The translations under genes were made by a program, and so were the position numbers. A stretch of 64,000 nt of DNA, from the NCBI GenBank assembly GCA_038238015.1, contig JBBRYA010000009.1, positions 16,102-80,101 on the forward strand. Direction: 5' to 3'. Under the pieces are notes generated by a model. That model made no database searches and was not told the DNA's origin. It saw nothing but the letters and a program-made list of their open reading frames with translations. Shown one piece after another: positions 18,887 through 27,625 of this stretch. The DNA comes from DASQFQ01 sp038238015 (GTDB lineage Bacteria > Actinomycetota > Thermoleophilia > Solirubrobacterales > Solirubrobacteraceae). Within the stretch, counting starts at the first letter, position 1. Each line of letters opens with the position of its first letter.

Positions 18887-21492
18887 ACGTTCAGCGACGG
18901 GAACGCGGCGGTGACGCCCGGCGCCTGCACCCGGACGCGGGCGTCGACGACCAGAGCCCCCGTGGGCGAGGCGATCACCGGGGTGAGGTCGAGCTCGGCG
19001 ACCGCCGGGTGCGTGGCCACCAGCGCGCCGGCGCGCACGACGAGGTCGCCCAGGGCGCCGAGGTCGGCGCGCGGGCGCCCGCGGTAGCCCTCCAGCAGCG
19101 GGAAGCTCCGCAGGTCGCGGAGCATGGCGTCCGCCTCCCGCGGGCCGAGCGGCGCGAGCCTGAGCTGCACGTCGCCGAGGAGCTCGGCCTCCAGCCCGCC
19201 GGCGCCGCAGGCGACGAGCGGCCCGAAGGCCGCGTCGCTCAGCGCGCCGACGATCAGCTCCGTCCCCGCGGGCGCCATGCGCTGGACGTGGAAGCCCTCG
19301 GCCGGCGTACCGGCGTCCTGGAGCAGGCGCCCCATCTCGCGCGCGGCGCGGCTCACGGCGGTGGGGCCGGAGAGCCCCAGCCGCACGCCCCCCACGTCGC
19401 GCTTGTGCAGGAGCCCCGGCGCCACGGCCTTGAGCGCGACGGCCCCGCCGAACTCTGCGGCGGCGCGGCCGGCGGCGCCGGCCGAGGTCACGAGCCGGCC
19501 CGCCACCATGGCGATCCCCCAGCAGGCCAGCGGCCGCTCGACGTCTCCGGCCGGCAGCCAGCCTCCGCCCCGCCCCAGCCCCGCGGCGACGAGCGTCGAC
19601 GCGGTCGCGGTGTCGGCGCCGGACGGCTCGACCTGCGATTCGGCCGGCTCCTCCCGCCGGCGAGCGTGCCCGACGGCGTGCGCGAGCGCCCGGACCGCCT
19701 CCTCGGGCGTGGAGAAGCGTGGCACCGCGCCCGCGTCCGCGGCCGAGGGCGCGTCGGCGCCCACCCACACGGCGAGCACCGGCCGCTCGGTCCCCGCCGC
19801 CGCCGCCGCGACCGCGCGGACGACCTCGGCCGCGCGCGCGGCCAGCGGCCTGACGAAGATCGTCACGACCGCGTCGACGGCGTCGTCGCCGAAGAGGACG
19901 CGCAGGGCCCGCTCGTACTCGGCCGCGGTCGCCGACGCGGTCAGGTCCACGACCGTCGCGACCCGCAGCGCGGCCGCCTCGCACGCGTCCGCGCACAGCC
20001 TGCCGGGACCCGCGGCGTTGGTGAGCACCGCAACGCGGTCCCCGCGCGGCAGCGGCTGGTGCGCGAGCAGCGCGGCCACGTCGAGCATCTCCCCGACCGT
20101 CTCGGCCCGCAGCACGCCGGCGTGGGCGAACAGCGCGTCGACGGTCTGCTCAGACGCCGCGAGCAGCGCTCCGGTATGCGTCGGCACCGCGCGCGGGCGC
20201 AGTACAGGCCGGCCTCCCTTGACCGCCACGATCGGCTTGGTCCGGGTGATCCGCCGCGCGATCCGCCCGAACCTGCGCGGGTTCCCGAAGGACTCCAGGT
20301 GCAGCAGCAGGACCGAGGTCTGCGGATCCTGCTCCCAGTACTCGAGCAGGTCGTTGCCGGAGAGATCGGCCTTCTCGCCCATGGAGACGAACGTGGAGAG
20401 CCCGATGCCCCGCGCCGCCGCCTCGTCGAGCGCGGCGATCGCGAACGACCCGCTCTGCGTCGCGAAGCCGGCGTTGCCGGCCGTGAACGCAGCGGGAGCG
20501 TAGGTCGCGTTCAACGCGACGGCGGGGTGCGGGTTGGCGACGCCGAGGCAGTCGGGGCCCACCAGGCGCATGCCCGCCGAGCGGCAGACCGCGAGCAGGT
20601 CGGCCTGCAGCGCGCGCCCGTTGGGCCCGGGCTCCGCGAACCCGGCGGTCAGGACGACCAGGGCGCGCACGCCCTTGGCGGCGCAGGCCCGCGCCGCGTC
20701 CACGACCGCGCCTGCCGGCAGCGCGATCACGGCGAGCTCGACGTCGTCCTCGACGTCGGAGATATCGGTCACCGTCGGCCGCCCGGCGACCTCGGCCCCG
20801 CCAGCGGTGACGAGGTGCAGCGATCCCGTGAAGCCCGAGGCGAGCAGGTTGCGCACGAGCTCCCCGCCGATGGTCGCGGGCGTCGACGTCGCCCCGAGCA
20901 CCGCGACGCTCGACGGCCGCAGCACGTGGGCGACAGCCGCGACGTCGGCGTCGCGCTGGCGGTCCTCGAAGCGCCGGCGTGCGTCGCGGGAGAGCGAGGT
21001 CGGGAACTCGATTAGCACCTCGCCCTCGAAGGAGCCGGTCGTCACCGGGAAGCCGGAGTCGCGGAACACGCGCAGCATGCGCCGGTTCTCAGGCAGGACG
21101 GTGGCGCTGAACGTGGCGATCCCCTCGGCCGACGCCGCCTGCGCGAGGTGGGCGATCAGCACCGTTGCGATCCCGTGGCCATGCCAGGCGTCGGCCACCG
21201 CGAACGCGACCTCCGCCTCCCCCGGCGACCCGCGGATGTAGGTGCCGTGCCCGACGACCGTCGCCTCGGGACCTCGGAGCACCACCAGCGACAGCCCGTC
21301 ACCGAGGCCCGCCGCGCTGCGGGCGGCCGCGTCGAGGTTGACGCCGCCGCTGAAGAAGCGAAACCAGCGCGACCGGTCAGACAGGGCGCCGAGGAACTCG
21401 CGCAACCGCGGTTCGTCCCCCGCTGTCGCCCGGCGCACGTGCACGGTCGAGCCGTCGCGGAGCACGATGTCGGTCTCGGCGAGGAGCCCCAT
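18883..21492 (-). CDS. Bifunctional GNAT acetyltransferase / ADP-forming acyl-CoA synthetase-like protein
   Basis: An 869-residue fusion. Residues about 10-165 are a GNAT acetyltransferase (AWHGHGIATVLIAHLA acetyl-CoA loop); about 185-310 a CoA-binding Rossmann domain; about 330-610 succinyl-CoA-ligase-like domains, with THTGALLAAS carrying the conserved histidine; about 635-869 an ATP-grasp domain (GGAVALKAVAPGLLHKRDVGGV). Such Pat-type proteins acetylate lysines of metabolic enzymes such as acetyl-CoA synthetase. No cyclic-nucleotide domain is present. It lies between the kinase and the response regulator. Confidence 0.85.
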   Translation of the reverse strand: MGLLAETDIVLRDGSTVHVRRATAGDEPRLREFLGALSDRSRWFRFFSGGVNLDAAARSAAGLGDGLSLVVLRGPEATVVGHGTYIRGSPGEAEVAFAVADAWHGHGIATVLIAHLAQAASAEGIATFSATVLPENRRMLRVFRDSGFPVTTGSFEGEVLIEFPTSLSRDARRRFEDRQRDADVAAVAHVLRPSSVAVLGATSTPATIGGELVRNLLASGFTGSLHLVTAGGAEVAGRPTVTDISDVEDDVELAVIALPAGAVVDAARACAAKGVRALVVLTAGFAEPGPNGRALQADLLAVCRSAGMRLVGPDCLGVANPHPAVALNATYAPAAFTAGNAGFATQSGSFAIAALDEAAARGIGLSTFVSMGEKADLSGNDLLEYWEQDPQTSVLLLHLESFGNPRRFGRIARRITRTKPIVAVKGGRPVLRPRAVPTHTGALLAASEQTVDALFAHAGVLRAETVGEMLDVAALLAHQPLPRGDRVAVLTNAAGPGRLCADACEAAALRVATVVDLTASATAAEYERALRVLFGDDAVDAVVTIFVRPLAARAAEVVRAVAAAAAGTERPVLAVWVGADAPSAADAGAVPRFSTPEEAVRALAHAVGHARRREEPAESQVEPSGADTATASTLVAAGLGRGGGWLPAGDVERPLACWGIAMVAGRLVTSAGAAGRAAAEFGGAVALKAVAPGLLHKRDVGGVRLGLSGPTAVSRAAREMGRLLQDAGTPAEGFHVQRMAPAGTELIVGALSDAAFGPLVACGAGGLEAELLGDVQLRLAPLGPREADAMLRDLRSFPLLEGYRGRPRADLGALGDLVVRAGALVATHPAVAELDLTPVIASPTGALVVDARVRVQAPGVTAAFPSLNV

Positions 21493-21510
21493 GGGCGGCG
21501 GCTCTCGGCC

Positions 21511-22140
21511 CTAGACGGTCATCAGCCCGTGCTCGAGCGCGTAGTGCACGAGCTCGGCGCGGCTCGTGAGCCGGATCTTCTGCTGGATGTGGGCCCGGTG
21601 GGACTCGACCGTGCGCACGCTTAGGTAGAGCTGCGTCGCGATCTCGGAGTTCGTGTGGCCCAGGGCGATCAGCCGCAGGATCTCCAGCTCGCGCTCGGTC
21701 AGGTCGTCCGGCGGCCCGGACGGGACAGGCGGCGCCGCGGCGATGCGGGCGCCGAGCTGCGGGTTCAGGTAGGTCCCGCCCGAGGCCGCCGCGCGGACGG
21801 CCTGCACGAGCTCCTCGTCGGCGGCCTCCTTGAGCACATAGCCGCTCGCGCCGGCCTGCATCGCCTCACGCGCGAACGCCGGGTCCTCCTGCATGGTCAG
21901 GACGACCACGTGCGTCCCGGGCGACTCCTGCATGAAGAGCGGGATGGCCGGAAGGCTCGGGTCACCGGGCATGTTCAGGTCGAGGACGAGCACGTCGGGC
22001 TGGTGCGCGCGCACGTAACAGTGGGCATCGGCCACGTCGCCCGCCTCGGCCACGACCTCGAAGCCCTCCTCGCGGTCGAGCAGCATCCGCAAGCCACTGC
22101 GCACGACACGATGGTCGTCGGCGATCACGATCTTGGTCAT
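21511..22140 (-). CDS. NarL/FixJ-family response regulator
   Basis: A 209-residue two-domain regulator: receiver with Asp8/Asp9 (IVIADDH), phospho-acceptor Asp54 in LVLDLNMPG and Lys104 in YVLKEA, then a LuxR-type HTH (LTERELEILRLIALG, residues about 143-205). ATG 22140 was chosen because the receiver begins there; the longer upstream reading lacks family similarity. A TAGCGT box lies 8 nt before the ATG, so the mRNA would be almost leaderless. It probably receives phosphate from the GAF-GAF kinase. Confidence 0.9.
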   Translation of the reverse strand: MTKIVIADDHRVVRSGLRMLLDREEGFEVVAEAGDVADAHCYVRAHQPDVLVLDLNMPGDPSLPAIPLFMQESPGTHVVVLTMQEDPAFAREAMQAGASGYVLKEAADEELVQAVRAAASGGTYLNPQLGARIAAAPPVPSGPPDDLTERELEILRLIALGHTNSEIATQLYLSVRTVESHRAHIQQKIRLTSRAELVHYALEHGLMTV

Positions 22141-22237
22141 CGCAGCGCACGCTAACGGCTCGCGACCGCCGCCCGCTCCGTAGTTCGCCGCGCGCCCGAC
22201 CGCAGTTGCCGCCGATGACCCGCCGGGCATCCGCGCC

Positions 22238-22243
22238 TAGGTT
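22238..22243 (+). promoter_or_regulatory. Candidate leaderless -10 box
   Basis: TAGGTT with six bases before ATG 22250 and no Shine-Dalgarno sequence. It drives the FAD oxidoreductase/UspA pair, divergent from the response regulator 109 bp away. Confidence 0.45.
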
Positions 22244-22249
22244 CACGGT

Positions 22250-23452
22250 ATGACCGATACCACCCCCTCTCGCGTCGTCATCGCCGGTGGCGGCGTGGCC
22301 GCGCTCGAAACCCTGATCGCCCTGCGCGATCTCGCCGGCGATCGCGTGGAGATCACGCTCGTCGCGCCGAACGAGTTCTTCAACTACCGCCCGATGATGG
22401 TCGCGGAACCCTTCGCCAAGGGCCGCGCGCGCGGCTACGAGCTGGCCCGCATCGCGGAGCGCTTCGATGCCCACCTCGTCCCTGACGCGGTGGCCGAGGT
22501 CCGCCCGGACGAGCAGGTCGTCCGTACACAGGGCGGCGAGCTGATCGGCTACGACCACTTCGTCCTCGCGACCGGCGCGCGAGCGACGCCGGCCTCCGAG
22601 CACGGGATCACCTTCGGGGAGGATCGCGAGGAGGAGGCGCTGCACGGCCTGCTGCGCGACGCCGAGGAGGGCTACCTCAAGCGCATTGCCTTCGTGGTCC
22701 CGAGCGACGCGACGTGGTCGCTGCCGCTGTACGAGCTTGCCCTGATGACGGCGCGCCAGGCCTGGAGCATGGGGGCCGACAGCCTCGAGTTCCTCTTCGT
22801 GACGCCCGAAGACCGGCCGCTCGCGATCTTCGGAGCCGAGGCGAGCGACACCCTGGCCGAGCTGCTCGGGGGGGCCGGGATCGACTTCACCGGGTCCTCG
22901 TACGCCACCGTCGAGAAGGGTCACCTCGTCATCGACCCGGGGGGCCGGCGCGTCGACGTCGACCGCGTGGTCAGCCTGCCCCGCCTGGAGGGACGCCGCA
23001 TGCCGGGCATCCCCGCCGGCGACGACGGGTTCGTCCCGGTCGACACCTACGGCCGCGTCGCCGGGCTCGACGGCGTGTACGCCGCGGGTGACGCGACCAC
23101 GTTCCCGATCAAGCAGGGCGGGCTCGCGACGCAGCAGGCCGACGCGGTCGCCGAGACGATCGCCGCGGCTGCGGGAGCGCCGCTGGAGCCCCAGCCGTTC
23201 AAGCCGGTGCTCCGCGGGATGCTCCTCACCGGCGGCGAGGACCGCTTCATGCGCGCCGGCGTCGCCGGCGGACAGGGACAGCCCGAGCTCGCGACCCACG
23301 CGCTGTGGTGGCCGCCGACCAAGATCGCGGCCCGCTACCTCGCGCCGGTCCTGTTCGGCCAGGACGAGCTCGACGCCGTAGCCCGCATCCGCGGCGATCA
23401 CCTGCCGGTGGAGACTGAGCTCGGCCTCGCCGCGGCGAGCTCCAGCGCGTAA
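22250..23452 (+). CDS. FAD/NAD(P)-binding oxidoreductase (NDH-2/SQR fold)
   Basis: A 400-residue flavoprotein with an N-terminal FAD Rossmann motif (VVIAGGGVAALE), LATGAR at about residue 105 and the second FAD motif GVYAAGDAT near residue 276. The fold is that of sulfide:quinone oxidoreductases and type-II NADH dehydrogenases. The protein contains no cysteine at all, so the SQR catalytic cysteines are absent and sulfide oxidation can be excluded. Electron donor and acceptor are unknown. It is followed after 12 bp by a UspA gene. Confidence 0.82.
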   Translation: MTDTTPSRVVIAGGGVAALETLIALRDLAGDRVEITLVAPNEFFNYRPMMVAEPFAKGRARGYELARIAERFDAHLVPDAVAEVRPDEQVVRTQGGELIGYDHFVLATGARATPASEHGITFGEDREEEALHGLLRDAEEGYLKRIAFVVPSDATWSLPLYELALMTARQAWSMGADSLEFLFVTPEDRPLAIFGAEASDTLAELLGGAGIDFTGSSYATVEKGHLVIDPGGRRVDVDRVVSLPRLEGRRMPGIPAGDDGFVPVDTYGRVAGLDGVYAAGDATTFPIKQGGLATQQADAVAETIAAAAGAPLEPQPFKPVLRGMLLTGGEDRFMRAGVAGGQGQPELATHALWWPPTKIAARYLAPVLFGQDELDAVARIRGDHLPVETELGLAAASSSA

Positions 23453-23464
23453 TCGACTGGGCAC

Positions 23465-24397
23465 ATGGCCCCCGGCCTTCCACTCCCCGGCCCGATCGTC
23501 GTCGGCGTCGAGCACTCCGAGCCGGCGCGCGACGCGCTCGCCCTGGCCCGGACGCTCGCGCGGGCCGCGGGCGCCCGGGTGATCCTGGTCGCGACGTTCC
23601 CCGACAACGCGCGCTCGGCCACGCTGGGACGAGGCGCGTACGCGCGGGCGCTGGCGCTCGAGGCCGAGGAGGCGCTCGAGTGGGTGGCCCGGCCGCTCGC
23701 CGGGGTCCAGACCGAGTCGAGAGCCGTGGCGAGCACCTCCGTCGCACGTGGCCTGCAGGAGGTCGCGGCGGCCGAGGGCGCCCTTGCCATCGTCGTCGGG
23801 CCGTCGCACCGCGGGGCGGTCGGGCGCATCCTGCTCGGCACCGTCGGCGAGCGGCTCCTGCACGGATCCCCCTGCCCGGTCGCGGTGGCGCCGCGCGGCT
23901 ACTGGGGCATCGGTGACACCCGCATACGGCGGATCGGCGTCGGCTACGTGAAGGTGCCCGAGGCCGGCGAGGCGCTCGGCGCGGCGGTCGGGCTCGCCGC
24001 GAGCACGGGCGCGGCGGTCCGGGTGCTCAGCGTCGTCGAGCCTCCCGTGGTCACGGCGACGCTCGCGCTCGCCGGTGGCTACGCCGAGCTCGAGCAGACC
24101 GCGCGCGAGGATCTGGCCCAGCGCCTGGGCCGCGCGGTCGACGGCGCCTTCCCGCCGGTCGTGATCTCAGACGAGGTGGTGGACGGCTACGCCGACGACG
24201 AGCTCGCGCGGCTCTCCGGCGAGGTCGACCTCCTGGTCTGCGGCTCGCGCGGCCAGGGCCCGGTCGGCAGGGTCATGCTCGGCAGCGTGTCGGGCGGCGT
24301 CCTGCGCAAGGCGCACTGCCCGGTCCTCGTGGTGCCGCGCGGCGTCCGCGACGGCTTCACGGCCCTCCCCGTCCCCGCCGCAGCCGCGCTGACCTAG
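23465..24397 (+). CDS. Tandem-domain universal stress protein (UspA family)
   Basis: A cytoplasmic protein of 310 residues with two Usp domains (about 10-145 and 155-300). Each ends in the ATP-binding G-2x-G-9x-G-(S/T) type signature: GPSHRGAVGRILLGT in the first and GSRGQGPVGRVMLGS in the second. Tandem ATP-binding Usp proteins are typical of hypoxia/dormancy regulons in actinobacteria. The likely co-transcription with the flavoprotein and nearness to a DevS-like kinase fit such a role. Confidence 0.9.
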   Translation: MAPGLPLPGPIVVGVEHSEPARDALALARTLARAAGARVILVATFPDNARSATLGRGAYARALALEAEEALEWVARPLAGVQTESRAVASTSVARGLQEVAAAEGALAIVVGPSHRGAVGRILLGTVGERLLHGSPCPVAVAPRGYWGIGDTRIRRIGVGYVKVPEAGEALGAAVGLAASTGAAVRVLSVVEPPVVTATLALAGGYAELEQTAREDLAQRLGRAVDGAFPPVVISDEVVDGYADDELARLSGEVDLLVCGSRGQGPVGRVMLGSVSGGVLRKAHCPVLVVPRGVRDGFTALPVPAAAALT

Positions 24398-24470
24398 CCG
24401 GTCGGACCCGACGGATGCGCCGTCCGCCCCGTGCGGGAACGCGGCGTAGGCGTCCCGGCCGGCGCCCCGC

Positions 24471-24504
24471 GGACCCCCGCCCCCCCGCCGGGGGTCGGGG
24501 GTCC
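24471..24504. terminator. G/C hairpin after the UspA gene
   Basis: A 9-bp perfect inverted repeat (24471-24479 and 24496-24504) with a C-rich loop lies 73 bp after the uspA-like stop. There is no U-tract, so termination is only a suggestion. Confidence 0.3.
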
Positions 24505-24525
24505 GGAGGCGTCTCCGCCCGGCGG

Positions 24526-24531
24526 TAGGTT
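24526..24531 (+). promoter_or_regulatory. Candidate leaderless -10 box
   Basis: TAGGTT with exactly six bases before ATG 24538; no Shine-Dalgarno sequence. It supports expression of the small gene that follows. Confidence 0.45.
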
Positions 24532-24537
24532 CGGGCG

Positions 24538-24699
24538 ATGGCCCCGTCCGCGCTCGATCTCCCCGGCCCGTCGCGCCGGATCCGCGTCGAGCCGCTTCGC
24601 CGCCCCGCTCCTGAGCCTTCGCCCGAGCCCGACCGGGAGGCGCCCGCCCCGGCGCCGGCGGAGGAGCCCAGCCGCCCCGCGGAGCCCGTGCCGGCGTGA
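24538..24699 (+). CDS. Proline-rich 53-residue protein coupled to the downstream gene
   Basis: A short gene beginning MAPSALDLPGPSRRIRVEPL and continuing as a Pro/Glu/Ala-rich disordered tail. Its TGA overlaps the GTG start of the next gene (GTGA), and a consensus-like -10 box lies six bases before its ATG, so it is probably a real leaderless micro-gene. The N-terminal LDLPGPSRxIxVEP pattern seems familiar from small actinobacterial proteins, but I know no function. Confidence 0.6.
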   Translation: MAPSALDLPGPSRRIRVEPLRRPAPEPSPEPDREAPAPAPAEEPSRPAEPVPA

Positions 24700-26102
24700 G
24701 CGCGCCGGACCTGATCGAGCCGCTGCTGGGGTTCCGCGCGTGGCGACCCGATGACGACGGGAGGCTCGTCCCGTGGTCGGCCGGGCTCAGCGGCACTTGG
24801 GTGCCGGGCGAGAACGAGGCGCGCTGCCTGGCGTCGCCGAGGGCGCACCGAGCACCCGCGCACCGCTGCACCTGCGGCCTCTACGCCCTCACCGAGCACG
24901 CGGACGCGCGCCTTCGCCCCCATCAGGACGCGGTCGGCGCGATCGTCGCGTGGGGCGACATCGAGGTCCACCGCACGGGCTTCCGGGCCCAGTTCGCGCG
25001 GATCGTGGCGCTCGGCCTGCCCGATCGATGCGGCCTGGCCCACCGCGAACGGCTGGAGCGGGCCGCGGAGCGCTACGGCGTGCCGCTCGTCGCGATCGGG
25101 CTGCTGCCGGAGATGGCCCTGGAGCACGGCCGTCCCGTCGCCTTCGAGACGCTTCCCGCTCACGCCCCTCGAGCCCGCTCGCCGCGTGACCGCTGCCCGC
25201 CGCTGACCGAGGACGGCCTGGTCGGCTACGCCCCCGACGAGCATCTGCGCGTCGAGATCGCCGGCGGGATGCTGCGCGTGGCTCCCACGGCGCCGCTCGC
25301 GCGCGATCTCGGTCCGTCGAGCACGGTCAGGCTCGCCGGCGCCGGCATCGCGCTGCGGCGCGGGGACCCGCTCGGCCGGCTCGGCGAGCCCGACGGCGGC
25401 GTCGTGCTGACTTCGCCGGTGAGCGGCACGCTGACGACCGGCTCACACGGCGTCGGGGAAACCGAGCCGGCCCTGGCTTCGGTTGGCGCGAGCGGCTGGA
25501 TCTGCTCGATCACCCCGACCTGCTGGGAGCAGGAGGCCGGCGACCTCGAATGGGGCGACGCCGGGGCCCGCACCTACGCGGCCTGCCTCGCCCACGACGC
25601 GCGCGGCGGCGATCCCTTCGCGTTCGTCCGGGCCCGCTGGGTCAGCGCGCACGCGCACGTGAGCTCGGCGGGGGCGGTGCTCGCGCAGCTCCGCGCGGAC
25701 AGCAACCGGCCGCGCTTCGCGAGCGAGCAGGAGGTGCACGACCGGGTCGGCGGCGCGCTCCGAGCCGCCATCGCAGAACCCGCGCTGGCGCCGCGGCTGA
25801 CCCGTCTCGACACGCTCGTCGGCTGGAGGCTGCACCAGCCCGGCGCCGACGTGGTGCTGGACCTGCGCGGGCCCGTCCCGAGCGTGGCCTGCGGGACGCT
25901 CGATCCCGGCGAGGACGGCCTCCTCATCTACAGCTCCGCGCAGACGGCCGACGAGTACCTGGCGGGCCGCCTCGACCTGCCGGCCGCGTGGCGGCGCCGT
26001 GAAGTCCAGGCCAACCGCCCCCTCCAGCACGTGCTGCGCGCCGCGAGCGTCTTGAAGTCGCTGCACCCGGGCTATCGAGCCGCGCGGGCGGCGTCCCGCT
26101 GA
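24696..26102 (+). CDS. Hypothetical multidomain protein with GcvH-like domain
   Basis: A 468-residue protein of unknown function. Residues 1-155 carry LGFRAW and a CTCGLYA motif. About 170-305 resemble glycine-cleavage H-protein (SPVSGTL hairpin and GWICSITPT), but the lipoyl-lysine position is replaced (GEPDGGVVLTSPVSG), so it cannot be lipoylated in the usual way. The last 100 residues (ADVVLDLRGP through SVLKSLHPGY) may be an SCP2-like fold. Its GTG start overlaps the micro-gene stop. Domain assignments beyond the GcvH-like part are tentative. Confidence 0.7.
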   Translation: MSAPDLIEPLLGFRAWRPDDDGRLVPWSAGLSGTWVPGENEARCLASPRAHRAPAHRCTCGLYALTEHADARLRPHQDAVGAIVAWGDIEVHRTGFRAQFARIVALGLPDRCGLAHRERLERAAERYGVPLVAIGLLPEMALEHGRPVAFETLPAHAPRARSPRDRCPPLTEDGLVGYAPDEHLRVEIAGGMLRVAPTAPLARDLGPSSTVRLAGAGIALRRGDPLGRLGEPDGGVVLTSPVSGTLTTGSHGVGETEPALASVGASGWICSITPTCWEQEAGDLEWGDAGARTYAACLAHDARGGDPFAFVRARWVSAHAHVSSAGAVLAQLRADSNRPRFASEQEVHDRVGGALRAAIAEPALAPRLTRLDTLVGWRLHQPGADVVLDLRGPVPSVACGTLDPGEDGLLIYSSAQTADEYLAGRLDLPAAWRRREVQANRPLQHVLRAASVLKSLHPGYRAARAASR

Positions 26103-26106
26103 GCTC

Positions 26107-26685
26107 CTAGCCCCCTCGGCGCCGGCGCCACACGAGGTAGCCGGCGGCGGCGAGCACCAGGACGCCGATCCCGGCGAAGCCGACGGTCTTGAAGACCTGC
26201 GCCACCGCCGGGCCGAGGTAGTAGGCGAGCAGCCCGACCGACGTGGCCCAGGCGATGCCGCCCAGCGCGTTCCAGAACACGAACACCCGCCAGGGCATCC
26301 GGCTGATCCCGGCCAGCCATGCCGCGGCGACGCGCAGGCCCGACACCCAGCGGCCGAGGAACACGGCCCGCGGCCCGTACTTCTCGAAGAACGGCTCGCC
26401 TCGCTCGAGGATCGCCCGGCGGTACTTCGCCAGGAAGCCCGGGCGCGCGAGCAGCCGACGGCCGCCGGTCCGGCCGATCAGGTACCCGAGGTTGTCGCCC
26501 ACGATCGCGGCGGCCGCCGCGACGACGATCACCCACTCGATCTGGAGCCGGCCGCGGCCCGCGAGCACACCGGCGGCGATCAAGATGGTCTCGCCGGGCA
26601 CCGGCACACCCGCCGACTCGGCGCCCACGAGCCCGAACAGCGCGAAGTAGCCGGCGCGCGCCGAGAGGTTGATCAGAGCGAGCAT
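26107..26685 (-). CDS. DedA family membrane protein
   Basis: A 192-residue DedA/SNARE-associated protein with about four to five hydrophobic segments. GAESAGVPVPGETIL (acidic and proline residues in the first re-entrant loop) and FLGRWVSGLRVAAAWLAGISRM are family hallmarks. DedA proteins scramble or return lipid carriers such as undecaprenyl phosphate and phosphatidylethanolamine. That fits the nearby uppP gene, though the two are not in one operon. Confidence 0.9.
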   Translation of the reverse strand: MLALINLSARAGYFALFGLVGAESAGVPVPGETILIAAGVLAGRGRLQIEWVIVVAAAAAIVGDNLGYLIGRTGGRRLLARPGFLAKYRRAILERGEPFFEKYGPRAVFLGRWVSGLRVAAAWLAGISRMPWRVFVFWNALGGIAWATSVGLLAYYLGPAVAQVFKTVGFAGIGVLVLAAAGYLVWRRRRGG

Positions 26686-26701
26686 CGGGCCGGCGTGTGA
26701 G

Positions 26702-27625
26702 CTAGGTGCTCTGGTAGATCCGCATCGCGAGCTCGAAGAGGTCCTCGGTCTCCCTTGCGGCGATCGCGGCCGCGGCCGCTCCGGCGAGCAGCAGCAGCGA
26801 GGTGAGCGCCATCAGGCCCGGCCGGGAGCGTGGAGACGGGCCCAGCAGCGCGGCAACCCGCTGGGGGACGGCGTGCGACCCGGCGGCGAGCGCGCTCGCC
26901 GGCCCGCGGCCTCCGAGGACGGCGGCGCGAGCCACGGCGGACGCCACGACCCGGCGGTCGCCCACCTCCGTGGCCGCCGCCTCGTCGGCCCAGCGCTCGA
27001 CAGCGTGGTGCACGGCGCGCCGTAGGGGCTGGAGTAGCGGATTCAGGGTGGCGGCGACCGTGACGAGCGTGAGGTGCCAGTGGTGTGCGTGCTTCAAGTG
27101 CGCGCGCTCGTGAGCGAACAGCGCGCGCCGCTCGGGACCGGACAGCGCAGCGAGCAGCGACTGGGCGACGACGATGCGCCCTGGGCGCCCGGGCAGGGCG
27201 TAGGCGGCGGCGGCGGCATCGGCGACGACCACGAGCTCACCGCTGCTCGACGGCAGCTCGCGGCAGGCGCGGTACGCCGCCAGCACCGCGCGCCCACGGC
27301 GCGCGGCGACAGCCACAGCGGCCGCGGCGGCGGCGACCGCCACGAGCAGCGCGAGCAGCCCGACGTCCCGGTCGACCGGGGCGTGGGCGCGCAGCGCCGT
27401 GACCGACCAGTGCCCCTCGCGCGCGATCTCCGGCTCCTGGCCGACGAGCGTCGAGCCGAGCAGGACGAGCACGGCGAGCCCGCTGAGCGCGGTCACCGTG
27501 GCGCCGCCGCTGAGCAGCCAGGTCGCGTGGCGCGGCGGCAGCCGGCGGGCGAGGCCGGGCCCGAGCACCCCGAAGCAGGCTGAGACCAGCAGCGGAAGGG
27601 CGAGGACCACGGGGCTCACGCTCAA
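26702..27625 (-). CDS. BlaR1/MecR1-like M56 family metallopeptidase
   Basis: A 307-residue membrane protease with three N-terminal and one C-terminal hydrophobic segments and zinc motif HERAHLKH at about residue 168 followed by ERWADEAA. It lacks a penicillin-binding sensor domain, so it is the short M56 type. It starts with TTG at 27625, overlapping the blaI stop as TTGA; GTG 27619 is an alternative. It probably cleaves the BlaI-type repressor encoded just upstream. Confidence 0.85.
   Translation of the reverse strand: MSVSPVVLALPLLVSACFGVLGPGLARRLPPRHATWLLSGGATVTALSGLAVLVLLGSTLVGQEPEIAREGHWSVTALRAHAPVDRDVGLLALLVAVAAAAAAVAVAARRGRAVLAAYRACRELPSSSGELVVVADAAAAAYALPGRPGRIVVAQSLLAALSGPERRALFAHERAHLKHAHHWHLTLVTVAATLNPLLQPLRRAVHHAVERWADEAAATEVGDRRVVASAVARAAVLGGRGPASALAAGSHAVPQRVAALLGPSPRSRPGLMALTSLLLLAGAAAAAIAARETEDLFELAMRIYQST

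Noticed and set aside
19009..21015. Plus-strand open frame of over 600 codons
   Set aside because: Antisense shadow of the GNAT/acyl-CoA synthetase gene with Arg/Gly/His-rich composition; an effect of high G+C.
22250..23452. Calling the flavoprotein a sulfide:quinone oxidoreductase
   Set aside because: The protein has no cysteine, so the required redox cysteines are missing.
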